A stretch of 64,000 bases of DNA from Ulota crispa (GCA_963920765.1 OY987243.1:26035419-26099418); one strand, 5' to 3'; shown: positions 33,560 through 45,588, numbered from the stretch's first letter. The notes: generated from the letters alone by a model not told the origin. Made by a program: numbers and translations.

Positions 33560-35407
33560 TTACAATGAAGGCGCCAGAAGCACTTTCCTTGACTTCAAAA
33601 TTTCCTTCCGCGAGTTAACTCTGTCAACTGAATCTACTTGGTGTCTCCAGGAACGTGTTTCTCGCAAAACATTTCTCATCCACTTTGACTTGTCATTTAA
33701 GCCAGCTAGGTGAACCATGAAGTCTCCTCTTGCATAAACACCTGCAGTCGTTACCACATGCACTAAATGATAAGAAAAATGTTTCGAAGAGGAGAATTCC
33801 TAAACAGGAAGTGCAAGAATCCGGATCTAAACTGTACATTGTTCCCTATCCAAGTGAAACAAAATGAGTTCAAGAATATTAGCGCAAAGAATGTACCTTG
33901 CCAGACAGCCTTCGTGACAGTAATCAGGCGATGACAACTCCTCCACGAAGGTCTCCACAAATTAGAATTGAAGAGGCATTGCATTTCGGGAACTCGTACA
34001 TGACGCTTAAATTCATCCTTGTCCATAACGTTAATCATATGCTTCAGGGCCGTATTGTCTCCACTTTTTGATTGACCAAAGGGCTGAATGAAGTCAGTTT
34101 GAGCCCACCAACGGTCGAGGAATTGTCGACTCCAGTCCGAGTTCCGGAAAAAGAACATGCCTGCACCACACTCTAAAAGGTTAAACTTGAAACAGAATGC
34201 CTACAAGTGACAACACCGGTTCTTTTAGGCACCCTTGTACAAAGGAACAAAGAGACGGACACCAAAGTACAGGGTAAATGCACATATGGAAATACCTGCA
34301 TTGACTCCAGTAACGTCTTCCGTGACAATAAAGTCTGGCATCTCATCGGGTTTGGCATCACCGGTCACAGAGAAAACGATATCCTCCTGAACCAGATACA
34401 AAAAGGCAAAAAATCAATAGATGTTTCAAACGATATACCAAAGTGCACAAGGATCATCATCACATAGAGGCAATAAAAGGGAGTTGTGCGCAATTAAGAG
34501 TAGCCAGTTGAAAACATTGCTTACCAGCTTAATATTCGGGTTTGTCACAGCAGAGTCCTGAAACGTATCAAACAGAGAGTACAAGCAGTATGTTAGTCCG
34601 GTTTCGTGTATCATCGGCAGTGTACAACCATGTGCTCCAATATTGAACGAATACACATGACAGCATTCAAACAAATGCCCGTAGGTTCTTAAGTTGGCAC
34701 TAGCGGGACATGGCAGCAGAGAAACGTCAAAAGAAGATCAATTGGAAGTAACATGACGTCATTAACCTGCGTGTGCAAATACGTACCGCATCATTCCAAA
34801 ACACCCAGTCATACTTAGAGATCTGCTCCTTGACGGCCAGAATCTTGCTCCAGCTAGGAGGTCGGTTAGGGTCCAATAAATAACTGGCATCGATGAAGTC
34901 ATATCCATGCTTTTCCACATATGCCTTCTTGTTAGGAGCAACCATTTCCATCACTCCCTCGAAGGATCTACCAGGAATAGTCGAAGATCCGTCGGAACAA
35001 GTCACCATGGCGAACTTCAGCTGTTGAAAGTGAGCAGGTGCGCTTCCCCTTCCAGATGAGCATTGTCGTCCTAAATCGTTGGCCTGTCTAAGAAAGGCCG
35101 ATGACCCATAGAATCCTAGAGCAGTTACGGCCAAAGAAACGAACACGAACACTATCAAGACTCGAGAAAACGCTTGCACGGTCGACATGTAGAACCGAAA
35201 GCCGACCTCTTTCTTAAACGATTCCCGTGAACGCAAACGTGCGGCGTATTCCGAATACATGCCTTTGAATCTCCTCTGTGGAGATGCACCTGAAACTTCG
35301 GCCATTGCAATATGCACACTATCCCCTTGCATACTTAGTCGACTCCTCTTCTTCTCACCGAACCAAGATCCTTCTCGACAAAAAAATGAGCCTCCTAAGA
35401 GATGCAA
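33560..35407 (-). CDS. Family GT34 glycosyltransferase (GMA12/MNN10 type), five exons
   Basis: A type II Golgi-type glycosyltransferase that would transfer a sugar from a nucleotide-sugar donor onto a glycan; GT34 includes alpha-galactosyl- and xyloglucan xylosyltransferases. Exons (minus strand): 35407-34787, 34557-34525, 34386-34296, 34160-33897, 33741-33560; all introns are GT-AG and phases agree, giving 396 residues. Features: basic cytosolic N-terminus, one membrane segment at about residues 83-103 (RVLIVFVFVSLAVTALGFY), stem, then catalytic domain with AMVTCSDGSS, a DAD metal-binding motif (206-208) in WNDADSAVTNPNIKL, GMFFFRNSDWS, SGDNTALKHMI, and the C-terminal GDFMVHLAG. Intron 1 falls exactly inside DAD. 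Starts at 35332 and 35305 are alternatives; none is decided by sequence. The DAD/TNP form resembles GMA12/MNN10-type enzymes more than land-plant XXTs. The acceptor is unknown. Confidence 0.85.
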
Positions 35408-36371
35408 GAACGGCTTTCCCAGACGAAGCGCTCAACGCTCGCAGTAGCACTCTGAAATCAATAAACCGCTTCAAAAGCTCCTTCTAAGAAGAGGATAAAA
35501 AGAAGAAAAACGAAAAATAAATGTATATATCTCCGTCAAGACTTTGCCTCCGTCAATCGTTTCAAATAGCTTCCAAAATACATAAAAAAGGCTCCAAAAT
35601 CTCAACCACTTGCGTACACAAAATTCCGCTGAACGCTAACATCTGCCGCGTTGTAACCGCCACATTGTCTACTCTGACAGAGTGCACAACAAACCAACGG
35701 CTCCTCACTCGCCTTATCAACAAAACATAGACGCGCGTCTGTCTTCACCACCGCCGCCCTAGGCGCCAACACTCAAACTCCCAAGGTCCACACATCAAAG
35801 CGCAACAAAACCTAACGGGATCTTAACTCTCACAGACACACTCTCTTTCTCCAGGAACAGAGCAACATCAAATAGGCCTCCGATCGAAGATATAATAATA
35901 ATAATAAACAAAAAGGCGTCAACCACGCGGGGATACACCAAAGACCAAAGATCGCCACGCCATACAGTGACGAAAAAGCAACGCGTGGACCAAACCGGAC
36001 TCCTCCCCCGATCAACCGACTCTAGGAGTAATAGTACTACTACTTCCCTCGTGTTTCCACCATCAACCTACCGACTTCGCCGAGGAGTCTGAAACTGGCT
36101 GAAACTTCGACAAAAAACAAGTGCGAGGCGTGCCTTTCACAGATCTCTCTTGGAAACTCTAAGCTTAAAGCGATCTGCCCTGGCAACGCAGGGTTTTGCT
36201 TTGCTTTTTGCCGAGGCGAGGGCGAGGGCGATGGCGATGGCGTTGGAGCAGGGGAAGCAATCAGGCCCTCTGCTCTGCTGCCCTGTGGAGGCTACCGAGC
36301 GAGCTCTACGCCTGGTCTAACGGCTCCCCCGGGCCCCCCTCTCCCTCTGCGCGTCCTGCCCCAGCGTCGTC
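35408..36371 (-). promoter_or_regulatory. Upstream region of the GT34 gene, becoming GC-rich
   Basis: The stretch just upstream of the GT34 start is presumably its 5' UTR and promoter. A CpG-rich block begins at about 36190 with GGCGAGGGCGAGGGCGATGG-type triplet repeats, unlike the AT-rich surroundings, and could be a promoter-associated CpG-dense region. I cannot place a TATA box or start site with confidence. Plus-strand frames at 35259-35487 and 35521-35730 overlap this zone and lack family signatures. Confidence 0.3.
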
Positions 36372-36661
36372 TTCTTCGGGTCTTCGTTCGCCGCGTCGTC
36401 TATGACCGCGGACGGAAACTCGAGGGCGTTCGCCGCATCATCTAAGACCGTGGACGGAACGCGAGGTCGGTCTTCGGGTCTTCAGGTCTTTGTCGCCGCG
36501 TCATCTAAAACCGTGGACGGGGACGCGAGGGCGCCCTTCTGGTTTTCGCTTCGTTCGCTGTGTCATCTAAGACCGTGGACGGAAAGCGAGGGCGGTCTTC
36601 GGGAATTTGTTCGCTAAGACCGCGAACGGGGACGGGGACGGGGACGTGAGGGCGGTCGTAG
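36372..36661 (+). repeat. GC-rich irregular tandem repeat, five copies
   Basis: Five copies of a unit built from TTCGCCGCGTCATCTAAGAC, then CGTGGACGGAA(A)CGCGAGGGCG and GTCTTCGGG, starting near 36387, 36429, 36491, 36554 and 36610; unit length varies (42-63 bp). The last copy has a GGGGAC triplication. GC content and CpG density are far above the rest of the window. It lies about 1 kb upstream of the GT34 start. The frames across it (36196-36837, both strands) are low-complexity and probably not genes. Confidence 0.8.
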
Positions 36662-37269
36662 GCTCCTGCCGTTGGTAGGTGGTCTTCATGGTCGCTCCCC
36701 ACCGTTCCGGAGAGCGCGTGTCGGGGTCGGGAGTTCGGGACTCGGGACTTGGGAACCGGGTAACCTTTAATTCCACTTGCTCGATTTTTTTTGGCAGTTA
36801 TAGTTGCCATTTTTAGCCGTGTGAATAAAAGCGACATCCGTTTACTCCCGTTGAATTCCGTTTACTCCCGTTCGATTCCGTTCAGCGTTTGCTTCCGCTT
36901 ATGGATGAAAACATCGGTTATCATTCCAAAATCATGCGTTTCTGTCCAAAATATCATGGTATCATCCCATGTCGTTAAAAGTACTCTAGAATTTTGTCTA
37001 TTCGAAAGCGATAGTTCTTGCAGGATTATCCTTTCAAGGAAAAGCAATGTACACTTCTTTTTTTGTATTATTTTTTATTGGAAAGGGATCTTGGTAATGG
37101 ATGATCTTGGTTGGAGGTCTGAATTGAAAAGTCTTAGTTGAAATCTTATATTGAGATCTTACTTGAGACCTTAGCTTTGTCTTGGTTCAAGGTCTTGGCC
37201 AAGGTCTTAGTTCAAGCATTTATGGTTGAGGATATTGGTGATCTTTGTTTGAGGATGTTAGAAGGTTTT
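36662..37269. other. Spacer with short repeated phrases
   Basis: Contains TCCGTTTACTCCCGTT in tandem (about 36837-36870) and, at 37095-37260, degenerate repeats of TTGAGATCTTA/GGTCTTGG(C)(C)AAGGTCTTAG. No gene; the frame 36791-37141 has no recognised family. Confidence 0.4.
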
Positions 37270-37273
37270 TTAA

Positions 37274-38196
37274 TCCCTAAAGCACTAAACATCCTTTTTT
37301 TGGCAACATAGCAATTTTGGGTAGCTCACTATTAATGGGGTTTTCATTTTTTTTTTTAGAATTTTCACACATGATGTGCCCAAGGAGTAGCTTTAAGGCC
37401 CAACAATTTTTATAGCTTTTGACTTCATGGTTCAAAAGTTATTGCATGATATGTAGATTTCTTTGCTCGGCAGGTAGCCAAAAACTTCTTTAAAAATCAC
37501 ATTTTTTGAAATTTTTTTTGAAATTGGTTCTTTAGATTTATATATACTTGGAAAGTTTTGAATCATTCCATTTTGGTCAATGAGATGAAAGTTATGAGGA
37601 GATTTTGTTTGCAGGCAGTTATGGATTCTCTACTCTAAAATAAGCTTTGAAGTCCATTGATTTACTCAATTTTCAATATTTTAGAAAAAAACAAAACCCA
37701 AGAATGTAGGTTGTTTATCACAACATTACAACCATTCGGATTGGAATTTTTCATTTCCATAATTAAGTTCTTAACAATTTAGTGGTTTGAATCATTCTCT
37801 TCTTCTTTTTACTTACAATTTTTTCCATGTGTTTTACAATTCCAAATGATTCGAATTTTTTCAAATATGTACCCAACTTGCTTTGGAGAACAAATCCAAA
37901 AAATCACAACCATTTTGGAGTTTTTTTCATACAAATATGACCTTGTGAAGTGGAGCTGCTCGGATTTTTGCAGAGACAAAAAATGGCTTTTTGTCAATTC
38001 AAACTCAAACATCTAACAGTATACATGGTGAAAACTCTTGAATTTTTTTTCACATCTTTTGATACTAGTGTAGTACAATATCTTACAACTACATCTCCAT
38101 ATGTAAAAAAGGTTTTTTTCTAAAATTTGGTAATTGTACTAGAAATGGCAATTTTGGAGCAGTTTTGGTGAAATATTGAGCTTAGTGCTTTAGGGG
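37274..38196. mobile_element. TTAA-flanked (piggyBac-like) element, 923 bp
   Basis: Left TTAA|TCCCTAAAGCACTAAAC; right read inwards TTAA|CCCCTAAAGCACTAAGC. TTAA at 37270-37273 and 38197-38200. Its interior (ACTCTAAAATAAGC, TGTTTATCACAACATTA, CTTAACAATTTAGTG) recurs in inverted order inside the element at 41240-43092, so the two share ancestry. No transposase motif. Confidence 0.8.
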
Positions 38197-38294
38197 TTAA
38201 CCAAGGATTTGAAACAAGGATCACATGTATGTATCTTAAATGGTTTAAATCTTTCAATGAATGGCGGCTTGCATGGATGTTTTATCTATATGTA

Positions 38295-38690
38295 AGGTGG
38301 GCGCACCCATAAGCATGGAAATTAGGCTTTTGGAGTAGGTAAAACAATTGACTAACTTTGAAAAAAATATTGTAAGTTAAAAAGTGGAAACCAAAAATAT
38401 TGGCATCAATTTCAAGGTTCCAATTGCAAGCATTTGTTCACAAAGATTTCTCAAAGTCCAAAATCACTAAAATTGTAGGAACCATGTGTAACAGATGCTA
38501 AAAATAAGGCTTGTTGGTTCTTAAATAGTGAGATGGGTACTCAAAACCGTCATACAAGTCACCCACAACCATCACTTTGTCACCCATAACTATCACTTAA
38601 TTACCCATAACCATTTGATTTATATTTGTTAGTTCATGACAATGTCAGGTAACACCCATGGGGGCATGACGAGGATGGGTGCGCTTACCT
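38295..38690 (+). mobile_element. MITE of the TA/AGGT family, 396 bp
   Basis: Left TA|AGGTGGGCGCACCCAT; right read inwards TA|AGGTAAGCGCACCCAT. TA flanks at 38293-38294 and 38691-38692. It is an inverted copy of 54447-54820: both contain TGCTAAAAA(T/C)AAG, GTACTCAAAA, TGTAGGAACCATGTGTAA, CACCCATAACTATCACTT and ATTGCAAGCATTTGTTCACAA in opposite orientation. Confidence 0.8.
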
Positions 38691-38767
38691 TATAAACAAA
38701 GGCGATCAAATTTTGTCTCAAGTGATATTCCTTACTTGACAGTTTTGTAACCAAGGACAACAATTAT

Positions 38768-38915
38768 GTAACCAAATTATGAGGATAAGAGTGCATGGGA
38801 TTCCGTAATTGAATTATGAAAATGGAAGGATTTGGGGTTCCATAACCAAATTATAGGGATGGAAGGGCATGAGGTTCAGTAACCAACTGATGGAGATGAG
38901 GTCATGGGCATGGGG
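38768..38915 (+). repeat. 37-bp tandem repeat, four copies
   Basis: Units begin at 38768, 38805, 38842 and 38879, exactly 37 bp apart, each starting (G/A)TAAC(C)AA-like and continuing ATTATGAGGAT..G...GCATG GG(A)TTC. Copies are 70-85 percent alike by eye. It runs into a (G)GGCATGGGGGCATGAG purine-rich stretch to about 38945. Confidence 0.75.
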
Positions 38916-38945
38916 GCATGAGATGGGGGCACGGGCATGAGTGGT

Positions 38946-40413
38946 ACATGTATGGGGTAGTGCCAGGTATGGGGGGAGTCACGGAGAGGTTCATTTTTTT
39001 AAACTCATGCATCACCCGTCGATGCGACAGGTATATAGGACTTGTATGAATATAGTTATACTCAAATTAACTTTTTGGAGGAGGGTGAGCTTAGTCCTTC
39101 TTTGGGTAGTAATCTTAAATCAAATTTTTAGAGCTCCTTTCTCTAAATGTATGCTCCAATAACTAGACATTTTGCAACAAAAAACAATTATGGCTTATTG
39201 AATGTTCCTTCTACAGTCAAACGAAGTTTGGAAATTCATTCATTTGTTGACCATTCTGGTCTTTGTCTTTGACAAAAATTAAATTTTCCTTAGACACTCA
39301 AATTTGAATTCTATTTTCACTGTTTTTAAACCATTTTTGTTTTGCCATAAAAAAAAAAATCTAACGTACAGAGTCATCTTAAAATAGTATAGTCATAAGT
39401 TAAAACATAAAATATATGCTATTAAAATTTTCAATTTTCTAAATATAGCATAACATCAATATCTTTAAAAGTCGCTGATAGGGATATTTCGGATGTAAAG
39501 AACAAAACGATTGCTTTAAACTTTTGTTTTTTCATTTTTCACTGCTCTATTCACCTTGAGTAATAAATTCAAACTACGCAGCTATAATTATTTACACAGT
39601 TGACGATTTATTATCATATGAAATATAAAAAATTGAGTATTTACATCTTTCACAGAAAAACCTATTTGGAATTTTTGAATTAAAAAATCCTTATGGTTTC
39701 TGAGTAGGGAGGTCCGTGTAGAACTGTAGATTGTAAAATTAGTGTCACAAAGGAAAAAAGAAAAAGTATAACAAACACTACATACTAGTAATGCTCATAC
39801 TAAATGCATAGTACTTTCCTTGAATGAGCAGAATCCACTATGCATATTAAATATAGTGTTTAAAAAAACTTGGGCTAAAAGTTTAACGTTTCTTCCCAAG
39901 TTCAAAGTCTTGGTTTATTCAAAATGCCTACATGATACCATATTTTTGTAGCTTTTGGTATTAAGAACATGAAGTATCATTCTGAGTGATGGATTTTGCA
40001 ATATTAAAAAATCTATTTAGAAACAAGTTTGAATTCCTTTGTTAGCTTTAGTTTTTTCATAGCCATTTAAAATGTTAAAGTTTGCATCTTTGCATTTTAA
40101 GCAATAGGGTTGAAAGAAAATTTAAAAAAAGGCCGTTTGCACAATATTCTTACTTCAGACTCCACAAGTTCTAGCTCAACAACCCTTTTCAACTTTGTTG
40201 AGTTGTAAAGGGCAAAAAGAATCAATAGTAAAAATATGTAACTATATTTTAAATCTGTCTTATACTAAGGCTTGACTCCTACGCTGAGTCACTGTTTTTA
40301 CAACATGCAATATTTGAGCTAAATATTGCTTTTTTAATGTCAAAATTTCCAAACTGTATTTTCATTTAGGCAATTCTAAGTAAATGGAACTTTGACAAAT
40401 AGTGAAGCTACAA
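38946..40413. other. About 1.5 kb of spacer, nothing recognised
   Basis: AT-rich, with homopolymer runs. The frame at 38941-39162 has no recognised family. No structured repeat noticed. Confidence 0.45.
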
Positions 40414-40830
40414 TGCAAGACATCATAAACCAACAAATATCTAGTCACAAAATGTCAAATAATGGTCAACTTTGAGTGCTATCAACATCTTTTTAGCAAA
40501 TGATGATTCCAACATGTTTTTGTAGTTTTTTTCCCTTAGCCTTGTTTATAGCTACAAAGAGTTTCAACTTATTAAGGGGCTTATAATTACAAGGAGTTTC
40601 ATTTATTGAAGGAAGTTACATCATAAAAAAACAAAGACTTTGCAACCATATGACTATTTATAACACCCCTCAACTAAGTTGAAACTCTTCATAACTATAA
40701 GCAAGGCTTAGGAAAAAAGTTCCAAAAACAAATTGGAATCATCATTTACCAAAAATATGTTGATAACACCCAAAGTTGACCATTATTTGACATTTTGTGG
40801 CGAGATGTTTGTTGGTTTATGGTGTCTTGC
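40414..40830. mobile_element. Foldback MITE with GCAAGACA ends
   Basis: Left arm GCAAGACATCATAAACCAAC; right arm read inwards GCAAGACACCATAAACCAAC. Inverted similarity spans most of both arms (CACAAAATGTCAAATAATGG, AACATGTTTTTG against AAAAACAAATTGG, AGTTTCAACTTA with TAAGTTGAAACT), leaving a centre of about 80 bp. No target duplication identified; no coding capacity. Confidence 0.7.
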
Positions 40831-41010
40831 TCTATATAAGCTACTATTTCCTTAAGTACCACTATCCTCAACTTTTGATTTGTGAGTCAATATCAATCAA
40901 ATTGTGATGTTTAGTGGAACCTGGGGCATGGTGCATAATGTGGAACCCCTCCTCAAAAGGCAAGTCACATAATGTCCCAAAGTTCTATTTTGATACAAGA
41001 TTCCAACTTT

Positions 41011-41181
41011 CACTACAAGAAAAACAATCCATTGTGACATGTCCAAATTGACTAAAATGTCCAAATTTATCCAAATTGATATAAATTTGACAAAAATATG
41101 TCCAAATTGACATAAAAGTGTCTGAATCAACGTGACCTAATTGACATAAAATGTCCAAATTGACATTGTTTCCTTGTAGTG
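41011..41181. mobile_element. CACTA-type MITE with TSD TTT
   Basis: Left CACTACAAGAAAAACAATCC; right read inwards CACTACAAGGAAACAATGTC. TTT flanks both sides (41008-41010 and 41182-41184). The body is made of six to seven imperfect TGTCCAAATTGAC(A/T)(T/A)AA units, in keeping with CACTA subterminal repeats compacted into 171 bp. Confidence 0.85.
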
Positions 41182-41239
41182 TTTGTTGGGTTACAAAAGG
41201 CAAATAAGCCAGTGTTGAAAAATAAGCCTCTATATTTAA

Positions 41240-43092
41240 CCCTTAAAGGCCCAAAGGGTGTTTTCACCAGAAATTGCCAAAATTTGTGTTTTTTCAATAT
41301 GTTGATGTGAACTTCAATTTGAAAACTATTTTTGAAACTTCAATTGTATAATATTGTAGTAAAATATTTTGTACTGAGTGAAAAAAATAGCCCATTTGAC
41401 CACACAAATTGAAAGATTATAGCATTTGAATTTAAAAACAAGTTTTTTTTTGTCCTTGCCCAAATGGGTCAGCAGACTTTGAGCCTATTTGGAGTCGAAT
41501 TTTTGGTTGGCATGATTTAGAGATTTTTTTTCCACTAATATCTAAATCTTGTAAGGTACACTCATGAAAGGTTTCAAGAGCAAGTCATGAATCTAGCTTA
41601 CTATAAATTGTCTTGCACTGTAAGGAGGTTAACTCCTATAGGACCAGGCCCTTTTCTCTGTGGAAAACATTGAAAATTGCCACTTTTGGGGGATGAAAGG
41701 AATGGTTTTTTTTTTTTTTTTTTTTTTTTTTTGAAATCTAACCGTAAGATCTTGCTCTAGACATTATGAGGTACTTGGGGAAAAAATGAGCTTATTCCAA
41801 ATGAAAAGGAGTGAGATATTTATATGTGAAGTGAAGATTTTTTTTTCTTTTTTGTACTGCCCAAAAACTTCAGAAGCCGTTGACCACTCCTTTATCAAAA
41901 AATTTGCTCTACGCAAAGTTGAGGTTTTTCTCTCTCATGTAGAAGACCAAGTTACGTATGTGTGGAGGAATTTTCAAATCAATTGGAACTATACAACACA
42001 TGGGAACAAATAGTAAGTAATAAGTAGAGAATGAGTCAAATCACTAAATTGTTAAGAATTTAATTATTAAAAGGAAAAATGCAAATCCCAACAGTTATAA
42101 TGTTGTGATAAACAATCTACATCCTTTGGTTTTTTTTTCCAAAATAATGAAAATTGAGTAAAATAAGGACTTCAAGCTTATTTTAGAGTAGAGAATCTAG
42201 AACTGCCCGCAAACAAAAACTCCTCATAACTTTCATCTCATCTATCAGAATCAAATGATTCAAATTTCCCCACATCTATATAAGTCTAAAGAACCTATTT
42301 CAGATTTTTATTTGAAAAATTCAAAATTTTTAAAGAAGTTTTTGGTTGCCCAAGGAGCAGCATTTTCCAGATTTTCATGCATAACTTCTTCAATAAATGT
42401 TGAAATGAAGAAAAAATTACATTCCCACATAGATCTTTGAATTTTTCACCTTCAATAAAAGTTTCAAAAAATCATGCAAAGTAGTTTAGCCATAGGTACA
42501 TGCCCAAAATCCCATTTGTCCCCTGAACGGATAATGGTCCTTTAGAATTGGCAATACATTAGTCATTCTTTTATGGTTTCTTGTGCACTGAGGACATCTT
42601 TTATTTGAAATTTGAATGGCAAAAAGTTAGAGACAAACATTTGGAATGCTTGAAAAATTATTGAAGAGCTTTGGTTTTATACATTGAAAGATAATAGGCC
42701 CTAAAGTTGGAAGAAAACATTTTTTCTTGAAATTGCCCAATCATAGTTAACAACTATTGACTCCCTTTAGAATGTGATGTGAGACCTCAATTTATTTTTG
42801 ATAGTTGTACACCATGTCTTTTTAGTTATATACTTGCCAAATTTCAAAAGTTGATGAGAGTTTAGCATAAGATTCTCTAAAGATGCCCAAACTGCCCAAG
42901 CTGCCCAAATTCTTTTGGGCAGCATAACTTTTGAACCAGGCATCAAATTGGGGAAAATATTACATTTTCACTTAGGGGATACATATTCACACTTTGTGTA
43001 ACAATTTTGAGAACATCCAATAAAAACTAACTCCATATGACCCTTCCCGAGTTCTCAAGTGGCTGTTAAACATACACTTGGGCCTTTAGGGG
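41240..43092. mobile_element. Large TTAA-flanked (piggyBac-like) composite, 1.85 kb
   Basis: Outer ends: TTAA|CCCTTAAAGGCCCAAAGGG left and TTAA|CCCCTAAAGGCCCAAG right read inwards; TTAA at 41236-41239 and 43093-43096. Inside, about 42340-42545 is a reverse-orientation copy of the 16963/53758 type (CCATAGGTACATGCCCAAAA, CATTTGTCCCC), and about 41985-42240 matches the element at 37274 inverted. It is therefore nested or built from two or more copies. A T-run of more than 20 bases lies at about 41706-41732. Confidence 0.65.
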
Positions 43093-43096
43093 TTAA

Positions 43097-44375
43097 AGCA
43101 AAAAAGTTGATGGGACTTGACCTCAAAGTTATATTTTAATGTTTTGTACTCAACACAACTCTTGATGAATGTTCACTCTCTTTGGTGAGATTTTTTTTAG
43201 GGAAATAGTTTAACATGTCCCTAACAAGGTGTATGTGGAGCTTTGCATCTAACACTTATTGAACTTCTCAAAAATTCTGCCTTGTAAGCATTATTAGGTG
43301 AATCTCAAACATGGAACATGAAGCATAGTATGAATTGTCAAGCTCTTATTTTTAGATTTTTACCAATTAGATTTTAAAGATTTCATTAGAACTTGGAAAG
43401 TGATATATTTTGGAAACACCTTTTTACAAATGATATTTTTGTTATACTAGTGTATCCTTGTACCCGCCGTTCCAGCGGAGGGCCATCACGGGAGGGGTCC
43501 TTGGAAAAAAATTAACATGACCTTCATCATAATCACCTTCTTCAAGATTCTTCTCCTTTCCGTTACAATGAGCTTACTTGTACTATGCCTACCTACACGC
43601 TTCTCCTCTTTAAGCAACCACCCCCTATTCCCATGTATACCCCATCCCCAAAGACAACCATAACTGCCACATAAACATTGAAATAAGAATAACTGCCACA
43701 TAGTCATCACTTAATCTTCTTGGAGCAACACCCAACTATCCAACTAATGAAACCAAGCCTATTATTAGTATAGATGGATTGCAAAGTTCAGTGACCTAAT
43801 GTTTAGAGAGCTTTGAAAAGCTTTTTGAATTCCAACAACCACAATCCAACATTTCCTATTTTCAACCAATTTTTCACAGGCATGCACCAAATAGTACGTG
43901 TATTCATACTACGGTACACTATAATTAATCTTTTTGGACAATCACAAACCACGGTAGTTTCAAGTTTTAGCTTAATAATTTGCCCATTTGAGTTGGTTAT
44001 TTTGCCATTTGAACCACTTGACTTTGTATATAGAGCCAGGTACCCCAAGCTTTGGGTGGGTAGTGGGTACTTGAAAACAAGGGGAAACTAAGGGCCAATT
44101 TCCATGAGCAATTATGATCAGCCACAATGATTGGCATTTTCCAACTTTGGGAAACTAATACCCCCAAATTTTTTTGCTTTTTGTTAAAAACTTGTCAAAA
44201 CTATAGTTCTGGTTTCCAATTTCACAATTTTCTAGTAGACTTCTATGCAAAGCTTTGTAACTCATTTGTCATTTCTTGGTTTATTATATTATATTTTATT
44301 TTTGATTTTTTGTGGAAGTTGACCCTAACAACATCTCTAGTATTGAGCGCCAAGGGTTTGACACACTTCATACTT
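43097..44375. other. Spacer with one dispersed fragment
   Basis: The piece at about 43830-43890 (TTTTTGAATTCCAACAACC, TTTTCAACCAATTTTTCACA) is related to 15775-15850 and to the insert at about 6010-6085. Otherwise nothing recognised. Frames at 43486-44091 on both strands have no family signature. Confidence 0.45.
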
Positions 44376-44535
44376 GGATGATAAGTGCTTCAAGTCCCTC
44401 AAAATACTTTCATGGCACTTAATCCTAGCGTGTCAAGCAATGGTCCTTCAAAATAATATTCATCATAAGTTGAGTGAGCTTTATCCTATATTCCCCTTGG
44501 TGAATGCTCAACTGACTATTTTTAAGACAATTTTA
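44376..44535 (+). repeat. Dispersed repeat (partner 7828-7990)
   Basis: Same orientation and word order as the partner. After the shared part, this copy's frame stays open to 44694, reading ITLKKLDENAKLLSKQTPSL near its end. Related words recur at about 44990-45080 (AAAAATAGGGTGAAATTGGAC, CAAGTTTGCCAAAT) and 45885-45960, which suggests an old tandem or transposon-coding origin. No family recognised. Confidence 0.45.
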
Positions 44536-45142
44536 ATGAACAACATGGTTATTTTTGTTAACAAATATTTGCCTAAAGCTTACTTCAATTTGACATTGGC
44601 TACTATCACACTAAAAAAATTGGATGAAAATGCCAAACTTCTCTCCAAGCAAACACCAAGTTTGCCAAATCTAGATGAAAGTGACTATTGTTAATAAATT
44701 TCATAGATGAACGTACACACATTGTTGATTCAATCTAAATTTATCCAATTCTTCCTCATTTGCTTGCATTTTTGGGTGCATGTTGCTCAACTATGACCAA
44801 AACAAGAAAAGAACCCTAGTGAGCAAGGGTTGGGGACAAGAATTTTAAGTGCTCTTCAAAAATAGATGTAATTTCTTGACACACCAAATTTAGCAAGTAT
44901 GGCTAGAGATCTAAGCGTTGGGGGCACAACAACTTGGGTTTAGAGAAAATCATTTTGGCAAAAATTTGCCTAAATCTTATCTCAAATTTTAATTGGCAAC
45001 CATAACACAAGAAAAATAGGGTGAAATTGGACAAAATTGCAAGATCCCTCCTCAAATAAGCACCAAGTTTGCCAAATTTTGGATGAAAGATGCTAAAATT
45101 AGTACATTTTATGGATGGATGGGCATATGTGGTTAATTATAT
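44536..45142. other. Spacer of diverged duplicated paragraphs
   Basis: Paragraphs containing GCCTAAA(G/T)CTTA, (G/A)AAAAATGG(A/G)TGAAAT, CCAAG(C/T)(A/T)AACACCAAGTTTGCC and ATTTTATGGATG(G/T)A(T/C)G occur here two to three times and again at about 45830-46000. I cannot tell what they derive from. Confidence 0.4.
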
Positions 45143-45460
45143 GGAAAATTTTATGGATACCCCTAAAGTTTGTCATATTTGATAGATACCCATGGTTTTT
45201 TAGAAATTGCACAAATACCCTTGGACCATAATTTTCAAGCATTTGTTCTATTGTGCATGCCACTTCTTTCTCCCTTGTGTGCACATTGGTTCTTTTCTAT
45301 TCTATTGCACTCCTTGTTTTAACATTGGTCATGATGGAAGTAGTGTGCATAACAACACAAACGCCTCAAAATCATGATCCAAGGGTATTTGTGCAATTTT
45401 GAAAAACCAAGAATATCTATACAAAGATGGCAAACTTCTAGGGTATCCATAAAACTTTCC
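45143..45460. mobile_element. Foldback MITE with GGAAA(A/G)TTTTATGGATACCC ends
   Basis: Left GGAAAATTTTATGGATACCC; right read inwards GGAAAGTTTTATGGATACCC. Inner arms also pair (AAGTTTG(T/C)CAT, TTGCACAAATACCCTTGG with CCAAGGGTATTTGTGCAA). It abuts the next MITE with no spacer, so one inserted at or near the other's end. Confidence 0.75.
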
Positions 45461-45461
45461 C

Positions 45462-45551
45462 TTCATTACAAGGGATTTGGACCCCCAAAGGGTCTGTGAG
45501 TTTTTTGTTCCCGATGTTGGGAACCAGCCCCTATTGGTCGTTAGAAAAATT

Positions 45552-45588
<37 letters not shown>

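Noticed and set aside
33763-34158. GT34 fragment read as a separate 131-residue protein
   Set aside because: It is exon 4 (34160-33897) read through into the following intron; the splice model with consistent phases explains it.
36196-36837. Several open frames on both strands through the GC-rich block, including an Arg/Pro-rich 110-codon minus frame
   Set aside because: GC-rich repeats lack stop codons by composition; the peptides are low-complexity and follow the tandem repeat, with no domain.
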